A DNA stretch of 64,000 bases from an uncultured Collinsella sp. (GCA_900544725.1 UQWK01000001.1:1-64000); one strand, 5' to 3'. Counted from the first letter of the stretch, positions 51,349 to 59,891 are shown. Notes: generated from the sequence alone by a model not told the origin. Translations and numbers: made by a program.

Positions 51349-51414
51349 CCGAAGATGTGCGTATGCCTGGTTTGCATACCACAGGCCGCCTAAAGGCTGC
51401 GCACCTCTCTTCGG
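51349..51414 (+). promoter_or_regulatory. Structured leader before rplN (three-way-junction-like)
   Basis: The 118-base gap between rpsQ and rplN folds as CCGAAGA/TCTTCGG, then GTGCG/CGCAC, enclosing two hairpins (TATGC/GCATA and a GGCCGCC-AAA-GGC stem). No T-run follows, so a protein-binding leader is more likely than a terminator. Confidence 0.45.
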
Positions 51415-51439
51415 TTCTTAGTTCGGAGGAACATCTACC

Positions 51440-51808
51440 ATGATTCAGATGCAAACCATGCTGAACGTCGCCGACAACTCCGGCGCTCGCAAGATTCGCT
51501 GCATCAAGGTGCTTGGCGGTTCCAAGCGTCGTTATGCAGGCATCGGCGATGTGTTCATCGGTGCTGTCCAGGAGGCTACCCCTGGCGCCAACGTCAAGAA
51601 GAAGGACGTTGTCCGTTGCGTCGTCGTTCGCACCGTTAAGGAGATCCGCCGCAAGGATGGCTCCTACATTCGCTTTGATGAGAACGCCTGCGTTGTCATC
51701 AACAACGATGGTTCGCCCGTCGGCACCCGTATCTTCGGGCCCGTCGCTCGCGAGCTTCGTGACAAGAAGTACATGAAGATCGTCTCGCTCGCTCCCGAGA
51801 CCCTGTAG
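51440..51808 (+). CDS. rplN: 50S ribosomal protein L14
   Basis: A 122-residue protein (MIQMQTMLNVADNSGARKIR; CVVVRTVKEIRRKDGSYIRF; FGPVARELRDKKYMKIVSLA). TCGGAGGA precedes the ATG. Opens the spc part of the cluster. Confidence 0.96.
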   Translation: MIQMQTMLNVADNSGARKIRCIKVLGGSKRRYAGIGDVFIGAVQEATPGANVKKKDVVRCVVVRTVKEIRRKDGSYIRFDENACVVINNDGSPVGTRIFGPVARELRDKKYMKIVSLAPETL

Positions 51809-51821
51809 TTAGGGGAGATAT

Positions 51822-52127
51822 ATGTATATCAAGAAGGGCGATAAGGTCCAGGTTCTCTCTGGTAAGGATCGCGGCAAGCAGGGCGTTATCCTGCGTGCTC
51901 TCCCCGCCGAGAACAAGGTCGTTGTCGAGGGCGTTTCGGTCGTCAAGAAGGCCGTCAAGCCCAACGCTGCCAACCAGCAGGGCGGCATCGTTTCGCAGGA
52001 GGCTCCCATCGATGCCTCCAACGTCAATCTCGTCTGCCCCGAGTGCGGTAAGGTTACCCGCGTCGGTCACGAGAAGGACGGCAAGAACAAGCTGCGCGTC
52101 TGCAAGAAGTGCGGCCACAAGTTCTAA
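51822..52127 (+). CDS. rplX: 50S ribosomal protein L24
   Basis: A 101-residue KOW-domain protein (KKGDKVQVLSGKDRGKQGVI). The C-terminal part has CPECGK and CKKCGHKF, a zinc-ribbon form. AGGGGAG precedes the ATG. A strong terminator follows, so rplE, rpsN, rpsH and the rest of the spc operon are not downstream. Confidence 0.96.
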   Translation: MYIKKGDKVQVLSGKDRGKQGVILRALPAENKVVVEGVSVVKKAVKPNAANQQGGIVSQEAPIDASNVNLVCPECGKVTRVGHEKDGKNKLRVCKKCGHKF

Positions 52128-52153
52128 GCTGCCCGCAACATCAAGTTGCTAGC

Positions 52154-52190
52154 AAAGGCCCGGATGCCCCTCGGCATCCGGGCCTTTTTC
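52154..52190 (+). terminator. Terminator after rplX
   Basis: AAAGGCCCGGATGCC/GGCATCCGGGCCTTT perfect 15-base arms with a 4-base loop and TT after. Confidence 0.94.
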
Positions 52191-52195
52191 TATCC

Positions 52196-52389
52196 CCACT
52201 CATTGGGGACAGACTTAAATGAGTGGCCGTTGATTGGCAGTCATTGGGGACAGACTTAAATGACTAGTCGTTTGGGACGTTCTTAAACGACTAGTTGATA
52301 GGGACGGTCTTTAGATCTGTATATCTGGCCATCTAGGATAGGCTTCAACGAAAGCGGCACCTAGGGACAGTTCTTTGATGTCTGGTGCC
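52196..52389. repeat. Array of four GGGACAG/GGGACG-loop hairpins with different stems
   Basis: Stems: CCACTCATT/AATGAGTGG (52196-52226) and AGTCATT/AATGACT (52239-52265), both around GGGGACAGACTT; CTAGTCGTTT/AAACGACTAG (52264-52294) around GGGACGTTCTT; and GGCACC/GGTGCC (52356-52389) around TAGGGACAGTTC. Each stem is perfect, all differ, and the loop is conserved. Confidence 0.65.
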
Positions 52390-52651
52390 CCCAGAGGGGT
52401 GAAGTAATACAGCTGGCTCTGTCTTTAGGGCTTTGGTGCTCCGCCCCTATATGTTTCACAAGGATTGTCGCATGCGCATTTACGCGCAGAGTCTTGCGCG
52501 ATGATGCGCATTGCCGCGCAAATATCTGCTAACTATGGTTAAATAATGACCGATAAACAAATAAACACGCAAATACAAGCAAAAGCGCGCGCAATTGTGC
52601 GAATATAGGGCTGTTAGAAATGAAGGACTTCCGATGACTCAGGAGGCACTC
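52390..52651 (+). promoter_or_regulatory. Gene-free region with GCGCA half-sites before the oxidoreductase gene
   Basis: AT-rich non-coding DNA with many TGCGCA/GCGCGCA-type sites (for example near 52472-52532 and 52583-52600). They could be operators for the DeoR regulator encoded downstream. No clear -35/-10 pair was singled out. Confidence 0.3.
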
Positions 52652-53731
52652 ATGGCAGATTCCAAACAGGCTCCGCTCGACGCCGAAGCAGCCGCTAAGG
52701 CGGCGTTTGCCTCGGTCCAGGATCGGCCGTTCCCCGACGACATTTTTACGGCTCCCGAGCTTCGCTGGGCTGTGATCGGTTGCGGCGTTATCGCCAACCA
52801 GATGGCCCAGTCTCTAGCTCTTGCCGGCCGCAAGCTTGCGGGCGTCGCAAACCGTACGCTATCCAAGGCTCAAGCTTTTGCCGAGCAGTATGGCATCGAG
52901 AAGGTCTATGAGACGGTCGAGGACCTCTACGCCGATCCGGACATCGACGCCGTTTATATCACCACGCCGCACAACACGCATATCACCTACCTGCGAGCCG
53001 CTCTGGCAGCTGGCAAGCACGTGCTCTGCGAAAAGGCCATTACCCTCAACTCTGCCGAGCTCCACGAGGCCCGTGCCATCGCCGTCGAGCACAACGTGGT
53101 CCTTATGGACGCCACCACGGTGCTCCACATGCCGCTGTATCAAGAGCTGCGCCGTCGCATGGATGCGGGCGACTTTGGCCGCATGAACCTCGCCCAGCTC
53201 AACTTTGGCAGCTATAAGGAGTACGGCGACCTGACCAACCGCTTCTACAACCGTAGCCTTGCCGGCGGCGCCATGCTCGACATTGGCGTGTATGCCCTGT
53301 CCGTCATGCGCCTGTTTATGGCCAGCCAGCCAGCCGAGGTCGTGTCTCTGGGCAACACCTGTGAGACCGGTGTCGACGTTGCGGGCGGCATTGTCTGCCG
53401 TAACGCCGAGCAGCAGCTGGGCGTCGTGAGCCTTACACTCCACTCCAAGCAGCCCAAGCGCTCGGTCATCAGCTTCGACAAGTGCTATATCGAGGTCAAC
53501 GAGTATCCGCGCGCCGACCATGCGACCATCGTGTGGACTGCGGACGGTCACCGTGAGGAGGTCCACGCTGGCACCGAGGCATATGCTCTGTGCTACGAGA
53601 TGGCCGACCTGGAGAAGGCCGTTGCCGGCGATGATTCGAAGCGCGAGCTTCTGGGCTATGCTTCTGATGTTATGGAGCTGATGACCAAGCTCCGCGCCGA
53701 CTGGGGAGTCGTGTACCCCGAGGAGGAGTAA
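52652..53731 (+). CDS. Gfo/Idh/MocA family oxidoreductase
   Basis: A 359-residue NAD(P)-dependent dehydrogenase of sugars or polyols. The Rossmann motif is AVIGCGVIANQMAQSLA, then YITTPHNTHITYLRAAL and the family EKAITLN (the usual EKP is EKA here), with DIGVYAL. ATG 52652 is chosen for AGGAGG 6 bases before it; ATG 52634 is also in frame. The DeoR regulator follows after 3 bases, suggesting joint control by a sugar phosphate. Substrate unknown. Confidence 0.88.
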   Translation: MADSKQAPLDAEAAAKAAFASVQDRPFPDDIFTAPELRWAVIGCGVIANQMAQSLALAGRKLAGVANRTLSKAQAFAEQYGIEKVYETVEDLYADPDIDAVYITTPHNTHITYLRAALAAGKHVLCEKAITLNSAELHEARAIAVEHNVVLMDATTVLHMPLYQELRRRMDAGDFGRMNLAQLNFGSYKEYGDLTNRFYNRSLAGGAMLDIGVYALSVMRLFMASQPAEVVSLGNTCETGVDVAGGIVCRNAEQQLGVVSLTLHSKQPKRSVISFDKCYIEVNEYPRADHATIVWTADGHREEVHAGTEAYALCYEMADLEKAVAGDDSKRELLGYASDVMELMTKLRADWGVVYPEEE

Positions 53732-53734
53732 GCG

Positions 53735-54481
53735 ATGCTTGCGGAAGATAGGCTCAACGCGATCGTGACGATGGTGCAGCAGGCCGGCTCGGTTACCGTG
53801 CCGGAGCTTGCTGAAGCCCTGGGCGTGACGGCGTCTACCATTCGGCGCGACCTGCAGGCGCTCGACCGTGCACACCGTATCGCCAAGGTGCACGGAGGCG
53901 CGACGAGTCTGGAGCGTGCGCACGTGACGCGCGACCTGACGATCAGCGAGCGCAGTGATCTCCATAACGATGACAAGGAGCGCATCTGCGCCCGTGCCGC
54001 GGCTCTGGTGGAGCCCGATAGCTTTGTGTATATCGATTCGGGCTCCACGACCCTCAAGCTCATCGAGCATCTTCCGCGCCTTGAGGGTGTCACCTATGTG
54101 ACCGATTCCGTGCTCCATGCTCAGCATCTCGCCCTGCGTGGTATGCGCACCGTGGTGCTAGGCGGCGAGCTCAAGCCCGAGACCGAGGCACTCGTCGGTC
54201 CCGATGCCTTGGCAACCCTGGACCGCTATAACTTCAACTGCGGTTTTTGGGGTTCCAATGGCATCGCCGCCGAGCAAGGTCTCACCACACCGGATATCGA
54301 GGAAGCGCAGGTCAAGCGTATCTCGATGCGCCATACCGCCAAACGCTTCGTAATCTCGGACGCCAGCAAATTTGGCATGGTGGCGCCCGTCAAGTTTGCG
54401 GACTTCCGCGACGCAACGATCATCACTACGGGCGAGGTGCCCGCCAAGTACCAGTCGATGGACAACGTCATCACGGTCTAG
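53735..54481 (+). CDS. DeoR-family transcriptional regulator
   Basis: A 248-residue repressor. The N-terminal helix-turn-helix (VPELAEALGVTASTIRRDLQ, about 20-40) is followed by the DeoR sensor domain with IDSGSTTLKL and SDASKFGM. It senses a phosphorylated sugar in this family. It overlaps no gene; GGAGGAG before the ATG lies in the oxidoreductase end, so the two are one operon. Confidence 0.9.
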   Translation: MLAEDRLNAIVTMVQQAGSVTVPELAEALGVTASTIRRDLQALDRAHRIAKVHGGATSLERAHVTRDLTISERSDLHNDDKERICARAAALVEPDSFVYIDSGSTTLKLIEHLPRLEGVTYVTDSVLHAQHLALRGMRTVVLGGELKPETEALVGPDALATLDRYNFNCGFWGSNGIAAEQGLTTPDIEEAQVKRISMRHTAKRFVISDASKFGMVAPVKFADFRDATIITTGEVPAKYQSMDNVITV

Positions 54482-54505
54482 CAAGCAGGGGCAGGCTAAG
54501 GCCAA

Positions 54506-54542
54506 AACCACCACAAAGGTGCCTGTCCCCATTGTGGTGGTT
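54506..54542 (-). repeat. GGGACAG-loop hairpin after the DeoR gene
   Basis: Perfect arms AACCACCACAA (54506-54516) and TTGTGGTGGTT (54532-54542) around a loop whose complement reads GGGGACAGGCACC. A decayed second copy (GGTGCCTGTCCC, 54811-54822) lies next to the RluA gene. Confidence 0.6.
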
Positions 54543-54574
54543 GGTAACGAAAACCGAGTAGTTTTCTCAATAGA

Positions 54575-54612
54575 AAAGCGGCAACGTCTATCACGGGCGT
54601 TGCCGCTTTCGT
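54575..54612 (+). terminator. Terminator-like hairpin
   Basis: AAAGCGGCAACG/CGTTGCCGCTTT perfect arms (54575-54586, 54598-54609); the following T-run is short (TTTC). Confidence 0.6.
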
Positions 54613-54634
54613 TGTCTGCCGGTTTTGTCTAAGT

Positions 54635-54763
54635 CTGTAACATCTGGGGCCGATTTTGCCGAGTTATTGTTACAGATTGAGATTTTCCCTTGAGGGGGAT
54701 TCAAATGTCTCGATCTGTAACAGATAGACCGGAAAATGGGTTCCAGCTGTTACAGATCGAGAC
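54635..54763. repeat. Two tandem hairpins built on CTGTAACA
   Basis: CTGTAACA (54635-54642) pairs with TGTTACAG (54668-54675), and 17-base arms GTCTCGATCTGTAACAG (54707-54723) pair perfectly with 54747-54763. The shared 8-mer and the GATCGAGA-type flank indicate a repeated element. No gene lies in 54482-54832. Confidence 0.55.
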
Positions 54764-54832
54764 GTTTTGGGACCGCGGCTGAGCCATTGCGGCAAAGCCA
54801 CCACCAAGGTGCCTGTCCCTATTTGGCAGGTT

Positions 54833-55492
54833 TTAGGGCTCCCAGGGGCAGGGGGCTTCGATGTGGATGTGCTCGCCGGTTACGGGATGCGTGAAGGACA
54901 CACTGTGGGCGTGGAGCATCAGGCCACAGGGGCGCGGCGTGCCGTACAGGTCATCGCCAACCAGGGGGTGGCGCTCGCTTGCCAGGTGCACGCGGATCTG
55001 GTGTTTGCGGCCGGTGAGCAGCTCGACATCGATATACGAGCGCGTGGGCAGGCCACGACGGCTCTTAAGACGCTTGAGCACCTTCACGCGCGTTTGAGAC
55101 GGCTTGCCGCTGGCGCCGACGCGCATCTTTCGGCTGTCGTGACGGTCGCGGGCGATGGGCTTGTCGATGAGCTTTTCGTTCCAGTCGATCTTGCCCTCGG
55201 CGAGCGCCAGGTAGTGCTTTTCGAACGCGTGGTCGATAATCATCTGGTCAAAGGCGGGCTGCGTCTGCTTGTCGAGTGAGAACAGCACCACGCCGGTGGT
55301 GTCGCGGTCCAGGCGGTTGAGCGGCTGCATGTCGGTCGCGGCAAAGCCGTCGCCCATCGCCAGTAGCAGGTCGCTGGCGTAGTCGGTGAGTGTGCGCTCG
55401 CCGGTGCCATCGCCGTGGACGATCATGCCGGCAGGCTTGTCGATGGCCATGAGCCAGGCGTCGCAGTAGAGGACTTGAGGTTCTTCGTTCAC
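54833..55492 (-). CDS. RluA-family pseudouridine synthase
   Basis: A 219-residue RNA-modifying enzyme without the N-terminal S4 domain. The catalytic Asp lies in LNRLDRDTTGVVLF; GRKHQIRVHLA and GDDLYG are present. It converts uridine to pseudouridine in rRNA or tRNA. It follows the U32 gene by 15 bases, so both are probably one RNA-modification operon. AAAGG-type site (CGAAAGGC) precedes the ATG. Confidence 0.9.
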   Translation of the reverse strand: MNEEPQVLYCDAWLMAIDKPAGMIVHGDGTGERTLTDYASDLLLAMGDGFAATDMQPLNRLDRDTTGVVLFSLDKQTQPAFDQMIIDHAFEKHYLALAEGKIDWNEKLIDKPIARDRHDSRKMRVGASGKPSQTRVKVLKRLKSRRGLPTRSYIDVELLTGRKHQIRVHLASERHPLVGDDLYGTPRPCGLMLHAHSVSFTHPVTGEHIHIEAPCPWEP

Positions 55493-55507
55493 GTGTATGC
55501 CTTTCGG

Positions 55508-58003
55508 TTAGCTGATTCCCACAAACATGCAGCCCGAGGTCGCCCCGCGCAGGCGGGCGGCGGGCTTACGGCCGGCCTGCGCGGCCTCGACGGCACGACG
55601 GACGCGGGCGACGGCACGGCCCACCTCATCCGTCTCGAGCAACGTTCCGTTCACCATGAGACGACGCACGCCGGCATCGAGCAGCTGAGGAACCTGCGGC
55701 GTGAGGTCGATGGGGTAGGCATCGTACAGGCGAGAACGGCCGTGGATGTCGGTGCGGACGGGCATGACCTTTCCGTCGATATTCTTGAGCGACAGCTTGC
55801 GGGCGCGCAGGCGGCAGTTGGCGCAATCGTGGATGCAGCCGTTGGCAACCTGCAGAATGCAATGCTCGCTTGTCATGACGCGCGGGCGGCCAAAGACGGT
55901 GATGCCCAGAGCCGCGGGCGCGGCGGCGCCGAGCGAGATAATCTCGTCGAGCGTGATCTCGGGCGAGAGCCAAAACGCACCGGCTCCGCGCTCGGCGAGT
56001 GCCTCCATGCAGGGAATGTTGTGAACCGGCAGGCAAGAGCGAATCTCGGCCGTGGCGCCAACCTGGGCGGCCAGGGCAAGCTCGGAGATATTGCCAACGG
56101 CGACGGTGGCCCCGGCATTGATCCAGGGATCGACGCGCTCGTGGTCAACGGCGCGGCAGACCTCGTCGAGTACGGGCACGATACCCTGCTCAAATGCATT
56201 GGCAGGGGAGACACCGGCGGCCTCGAGCGCATCGGTGGTCATGTAGATGCGCGTTGCACCCTCCGCCCGCGCTGCCTCGGCGGCCTCGAGCGAGGTGACG
56301 GTGGCGCAGATCTGCGGCTCGTCGCGGTAGTGCTCGGGCGCGGGGCGGGAATCACTGGTGACAATCGCCGGCAACTCGAGTGTTTTCGCGCGCTCCTCGT
56401 ACGGCGCAAGAATGGCCTCCTCCAATGCCTTACAGGCAGCGGCGCGCACCTTGTGTACGGCGGAGAAGCCCATACCACAGCCGGCGTCGAGCGAAACGTC
56501 AAAGCTCGCTGCCTCAAAGGGCGAGGAGCCCATGCGGCCCACATGCTCAACCAGGTCTGCCGCCTCGATGGCGCGGGTCTTGGCGGCCTCGACGGTGAAG
56601 CCCGTGGCGGTGGCGGTGAGCGCGGGGCTGTCACAGCAGGTGAGTGTGACGGTAAACGGCTCGCCCAGGCGTGCCACGACGGACACATCAACAGCTCGGC
56701 GGCGCAGCACATCGCGCTTGAGTGCGGCGCCGGCGGCGTCGATGGCACGCTGACTGCGAATCACGCGGACGCGGCAGCCCTCGGGCATGCTGCGGGGCAC
56801 GCGGCACTCGATGATGTCGCCGGCAGCGGCATCATCGGCGGCAATGGTGGTCAGGAACTGGTCAAACTCGTTATCGTGGCGAAGCTCCAGCAGGTCGCCC
56901 TTGCCCACGGGCTCAAACAGCTCAATGCGGGCGATGGCGGCGCGGCGACGGCGGTCGTCGGGCTTGAGACCGCGCACATCGCGGTTGGCCAAGCGGCTGC
57001 CCAGCACCGTGCCCACGATCTGGCCGCGGTTGTTGGAACGCTCGTAGCTCATCATCTCGTCGCCCGAGGTGCCGTCCTGATAGGCGTGCGTAAAGTCGCG
57101 GTTGAAGCAGCGCTTGAGCTGGCGCTGGCGGGCGGCTTCCTCGTCCTTGGTAACGGCGGCTCCGGATAGCATGTCGTCAATTTCGTGACGATACACATCA
57201 ACGATGGAGTACACGTAATCGGGCGCCTTCATGCGGCCCTCGAGTTTGAGCGACGCGGCGCCGGCGTCATACAGACGGCGAACGAGCTGCGAAGTGTTGG
57301 TGTCGCGCGGGCATAGAGCGCGCTCGCGACCGGCAGGGGAGAGCGTACGTCCGTTCTCGTCGATCAGCTCGTAGGGCAGGCGGCAGGGCTGGGCGCACAT
57401 GCCGCGGTTGGCCGATCGCCCCGCCATGGCAAAGCTCGAAAGCAGGCACAGGCCCGAGTAGCAAAAGCAGATGGCGCCGTGGCTAAAGACCTCAAGGTCC
57501 ACATCGGGCGCGGCATCGTGAATGGTGGCAATCTCGTCGATGGAAAGCTCGCGCGAGAGAGTCACGCGGTCGGCGCCCTGCTCGCGGCACCAAAGGGTTC
57601 CGCGGTCGTCGTGGATGTTTGCTTGGGTTGAGATGTGCGTCTCGATGCCGGGCATCGTGCGCTTGACCTCAAAGAACAGGCCCCAGTCCTGGATGATAAA
57701 GGCGTCGGCGCCCAACGTGGAGCAGCGGTGGATGAGTTGCAACGCATCGCCCATCTCGGACTGCTTGATGACGATGTTGACCGTGACGTAGACGCGCGAC
57801 CCGGCTAGATGCGCGGCGCGGCAGGCTTGCTCAAAGGCCTCGTCGGTAAAGTTGGTGGCCTTGCGACGGGCGTTGAAGCTGCCCATGCCGCAGTAGATGG
57901 CGTCTGCCCCGGCGGCGAGTGCGGCGGCAAAGGGCTCGGGCCCTCCGGCGGGCGCCAAAAGCTCGGGTCTGCGGTTGGTGGTTCGACTGGCGGTTGCGGT
58001 CAT
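55508..58003 (-). CDS. Peptidase U32 family protein (RlhA-like, long form)
   Basis: An 831-residue protein. It opens with PELLAPAGGPEPFAAALAAG and GADAIYCGMGSFNAR. The iron-sulfur cysteines lie in CFCYSGLCLLSSF and RGMCAQPCRLPYEL. The long form with a C-terminal DUF3656-type region resembles RlhA, which hydroxylates a cytidine of 23S rRNA; other U32 proteins act on tRNA or collagen. Cooperation with the RluA enzyme next door supports an RNA role. GAAAGGCAGGAT precedes the ATG. Confidence 0.85.
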   Translation of the reverse strand: MTATASRTTNRRPELLAPAGGPEPFAAALAAGADAIYCGMGSFNARRKATNFTDEAFEQACRAAHLAGSRVYVTVNIVIKQSEMGDALQLIHRCSTLGADAFIIQDWGLFFEVKRTMPGIETHISTQANIHDDRGTLWCREQGADRVTLSRELSIDEIATIHDAAPDVDLEVFSHGAICFCYSGLCLLSSFAMAGRSANRGMCAQPCRLPYELIDENGRTLSPAGRERALCPRDTNTSQLVRRLYDAGAASLKLEGRMKAPDYVYSIVDVYRHEIDDMLSGAAVTKDEEAARQRQLKRCFNRDFTHAYQDGTSGDEMMSYERSNNRGQIVGTVLGSRLANRDVRGLKPDDRRRRAAIARIELFEPVGKGDLLELRHDNEFDQFLTTIAADDAAAGDIIECRVPRSMPEGCRVRVIRSQRAIDAAGAALKRDVLRRRAVDVSVVARLGEPFTVTLTCCDSPALTATATGFTVEAAKTRAIEAADLVEHVGRMGSSPFEAASFDVSLDAGCGMGFSAVHKVRAAACKALEEAILAPYEERAKTLELPAIVTSDSRPAPEHYRDEPQICATVTSLEAAEAARAEGATRIYMTTDALEAAGVSPANAFEQGIVPVLDEVCRAVDHERVDPWINAGATVAVGNISELALAAQVGATAEIRSCLPVHNIPCMEALAERGAGAFWLSPEITLDEIISLGAAAPAALGITVFGRPRVMTSEHCILQVANGCIHDCANCRLRARKLSLKNIDGKVMPVRTDIHGRSRLYDAYPIDLTPQVPQLLDAGVRRLMVNGTLLETDEVGRAVARVRRAVEAAQAGRKPAARLRGATSGCMFVGIS

Positions 58004-58114
58004 ATCCTGCCTTTCAAAATGCTCAGATATTCAAAAGTATAGTGGTGCTGTTGCGGCGGACGAGCCATGTGGCCCAAGCAGGATAAAGTCTTCAGCAGCC
58101 CTTGCAGCAAAAAT

Positions 58115-58347
58115 GAACCGTTTCCCTCCGTCCCCTATGGATCACCTGATCGGCTGGGGACTGAGGGAAGCGGATCGTTTTGAGCTTCACCGTCCGGTCG
58201 TGCCGTTCAGCGGCCGACAGACGCCGTTGGGCGATAAAAGATTCTCGCAACGTGATAATAATCTTGCATCGCGCGGAAACCTTGAGTACTATCCCAATCA
58301 AGCGCGGCGTTCAGACCGAACTGTGCCTCCCGGTGTGAACGCCGCGC
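58115..58347 (+). promoter_or_regulatory. Region before ridA with two foldbacks
   Basis: A composite foldback pairs TTTCCCTCCGTCCCC (58121-58135) with GGGGACTGAGGGAA (58156-58169) and relates to the GGGACAG family. Further on, perfect 12-base arms GCGCGGCGTTCA (58302-58313) and TGAACGCCGCGC (58336-58347) end 34 bases before the ridA start and may be an operator or leader. Bases 58004-58381 hold no gene. Confidence 0.45.
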
Positions 58348-58381
58348 TCACGCTCTTTCAACTGATCGTAAGGAGATAAAC

Positions 58382-58759
58382 ATGAGCAAGACCGTCGTGT
58401 CTTCCGATAACGCACCCGCAGCCATCGGCCCGTATTCCCCCGGCATCAAGACCGGCAACATGGTGTTCCTGTCCGGCCAGCTGGGCATCGACCCCGCAAC
58501 CGGCAAGATGCCCGAGGGCGTCGAGGCCCAGGCTAAGCAGTCCCTTGCTAACGTCGAGGCGCTGCTGACCGCTGCCGGCGCCACCTTTGCCGATGTCGTC
58601 AAGACCACGGTCTACCTGGCCGACATCGCCGACTTCGCTGCCGTGAACGAGATCTACGCCTCCAAGTTCGAGGCTCCGTTCCCCGCGCGCAGCGCTTTCC
58701 AGGTTGCCGCCCTTCCGGCCGGCGGTCTGGTTGAGATCGAGGTCGTCGCCGCTCTCTAA
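58382..58759 (+). CDS. ridA: RidA family reactive-imine deaminase
   Basis: A 125-residue trimeric enzyme that hydrolyses reactive enamines/imines from PLP enzymes. It has APAAIGPYSPGIKTG, GQLGIDPATGKMPEG and the catalytic Arg in FPARSAFQVAALP, with GGLVEIEVVA at the end. AAGGAGAT precedes the ATG. Monocistronic between a foldback leader and a terminator. Confidence 0.95.
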   Translation: MSKTVVSSDNAPAAIGPYSPGIKTGNMVFLSGQLGIDPATGKMPEGVEAQAKQSLANVEALLTAAGATFADVVKTTVYLADIADFAAVNEIYASKFEAPFPARSAFQVAALPAGGLVEIEVVAAL

Positions 58760-58788
58760 GGCGTTGGCAACAACTAAACATGACATGC

Positions 58789-58827
58789 AAAAAGACCCTG
58801 CAGCGCGTGTGAGCTGCAGGGTCTTTT
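58789..58827 (+). terminator. ridA terminator
   Basis: AAAAGACCCTGCAG/CTGCAGGGTCTTTT perfect 14-base arms with a 10-base loop. Confidence 0.9.
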
Positions 58828-58846
58828 GTCAGGCGATGCGGCAAAA

Positions 58847-58877
58847 TGATCCTTTTTCCTCCGTCCCCAAGGGATCA
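58847..58877 (-). repeat. GGGACGG-loop hairpin
   Basis: TGATCC (58847-58852) pairs with GGATCA (58872-58877) around a loop whose complement reads GGGGACGGAGG. Sits between the ridA terminator and the regulator stop codon. Confidence 0.5.
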
Positions 58878-58882
58878 GCGGG

Positions 58883-59539
58883 TTAGCCTTCCTTGCGGAC
58901 TTTTTGCAGGTAGCGGTAGACGCTGGGCTCCGAGATGCCCAGCGCGGTGGCGGCGCAGGCCACGGCACCCTTGAGCATGAACACCCCGTTGCCGTTGAGG
59001 TGGCGAATGACGTCCACGCGGTCGCTTTGACCAAGCGATGCTACATCCAGCCCGCGCGCGCTCAGCAACTCGGCAATGCTGCGGTCGATGAGCTCCTGTG
59101 TAGACTCCGAAAGGCTTTCGACCTCGATAGACGCGGGCTCTGCCTGTCTAGGCGCCGCGTCGAAGCACGCCATGAGCTGCTGCGCCATGGCGTTGATGGA
59201 GCGCACGGTCGAGAGGTCAGTGTTGACGCAGAGCATACCGACAATCTCGTCATTCTCGCGGATAAAGTACGTCGCCGACTCCAACGTCTTGCCACCGGCA
59301 CCGCGCCCCTCGTAGCCCGTAATAAACGGCAGGTCACGATACTTGGCGTCGTGCATGATCTTGAGTGCCAGGTCGGTGGCGGGACCGCCGACCTTGCGGC
59401 CGCTCACGATGCCGTTGCGAATATCGACGATGGCGTGGTCGGGATCCGAGAAATCGTGCAGCACGATTTCGCTGTTTTTGCCGAGTATCTGCTCCAGGAA
59501 ATCGACCATCGGCAAAAAGCGACTTACGGTCTCGTTCAC
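58883..59539 (-). CDS. YheO/DauR-like PAS plus helix-turn-helix regulator
   Basis: A 218-residue transcription factor. The N-terminal YheO-type PAS domain (about 10-120, with EIVLHDFSDPDHAIVDIRNG and GRKVGGPATD) is followed by a C-terminal helix-turn-helix (AVACAATALGISEPSVYRYL). The GTG at 59539 is chosen because AAGGAG lies 6 bases upstream; longer ATG starts at 59590 and beyond have no site. It diverges from the NCS2-ssnA-ygfK genes and is the likely regulator of purine use. Confidence 0.85.
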   Translation of the reverse strand: MNETVSRFLPMVDFLEQILGKNSEIVLHDFSDPDHAIVDIRNGIVSGRKVGGPATDLALKIMHDAKYRDLPFITGYEGRGAGGKTLESATYFIRENDEIVGMLCVNTDLSTVRSINAMAQQLMACFDAAPRQAEPASIEVESLSESTQELIDRSIAELLSARGLDVASLGQSDRVDVIRHLNGNGVFMLKGAVACAATALGISEPSVYRYLQKVRKEG

Positions 59540-59672
59540 GGGCAACTCCTTGGGGTGAAATCGGAAATGTTCATAACAATTTTTTATCATGGTAACACGC
59601 TGCTCATCATCTCGTATATCCGCAGGTACATTGCGTAATACAGACGAACGGTAGGAATTTAGCGGTAAACGG

Positions 59673-59796
59673 TTGACCAAAAGAAAAGTAAGATGTTATT
59701 TTGACCAGACACTTTCCTGACCTGCGGAAATGCGTTATCTCAGCTGAAGAATAGTCTGATAACAAAAAATTATTATTGAGAATGAGAATCATCTTT
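59673..59796 (+). promoter_or_regulatory. Promoter region of the purine module with a Fur-box-like site
   Basis: TTGACC at 59673-59678 and TTATTT 17 bases later form a weak promoter. GAGAATGAGAATCATCTTT (59778-59796) matches the E. coli Fur-box consensus at 14 of 19 positions by eye. The 59540-59891 stretch is AT-rich and non-coding. Confidence 0.35.
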
Positions 59797-59891
59797 AATA
59801 CGATATGCAACGAAGGCACAACCTCAACCCCGCACTGCGTCACAATAGAGCGTTAGATGCGAAAACAACTATTTCGAGGATTGGTGGTCAA

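Noticed and set aside
52196..52300. CRISPR-like impression of repeated GGGACAG units
   Set aside because: Units are unequal in length, arms are palindromic and different, spacers are not of constant size, and no cas gene is near.
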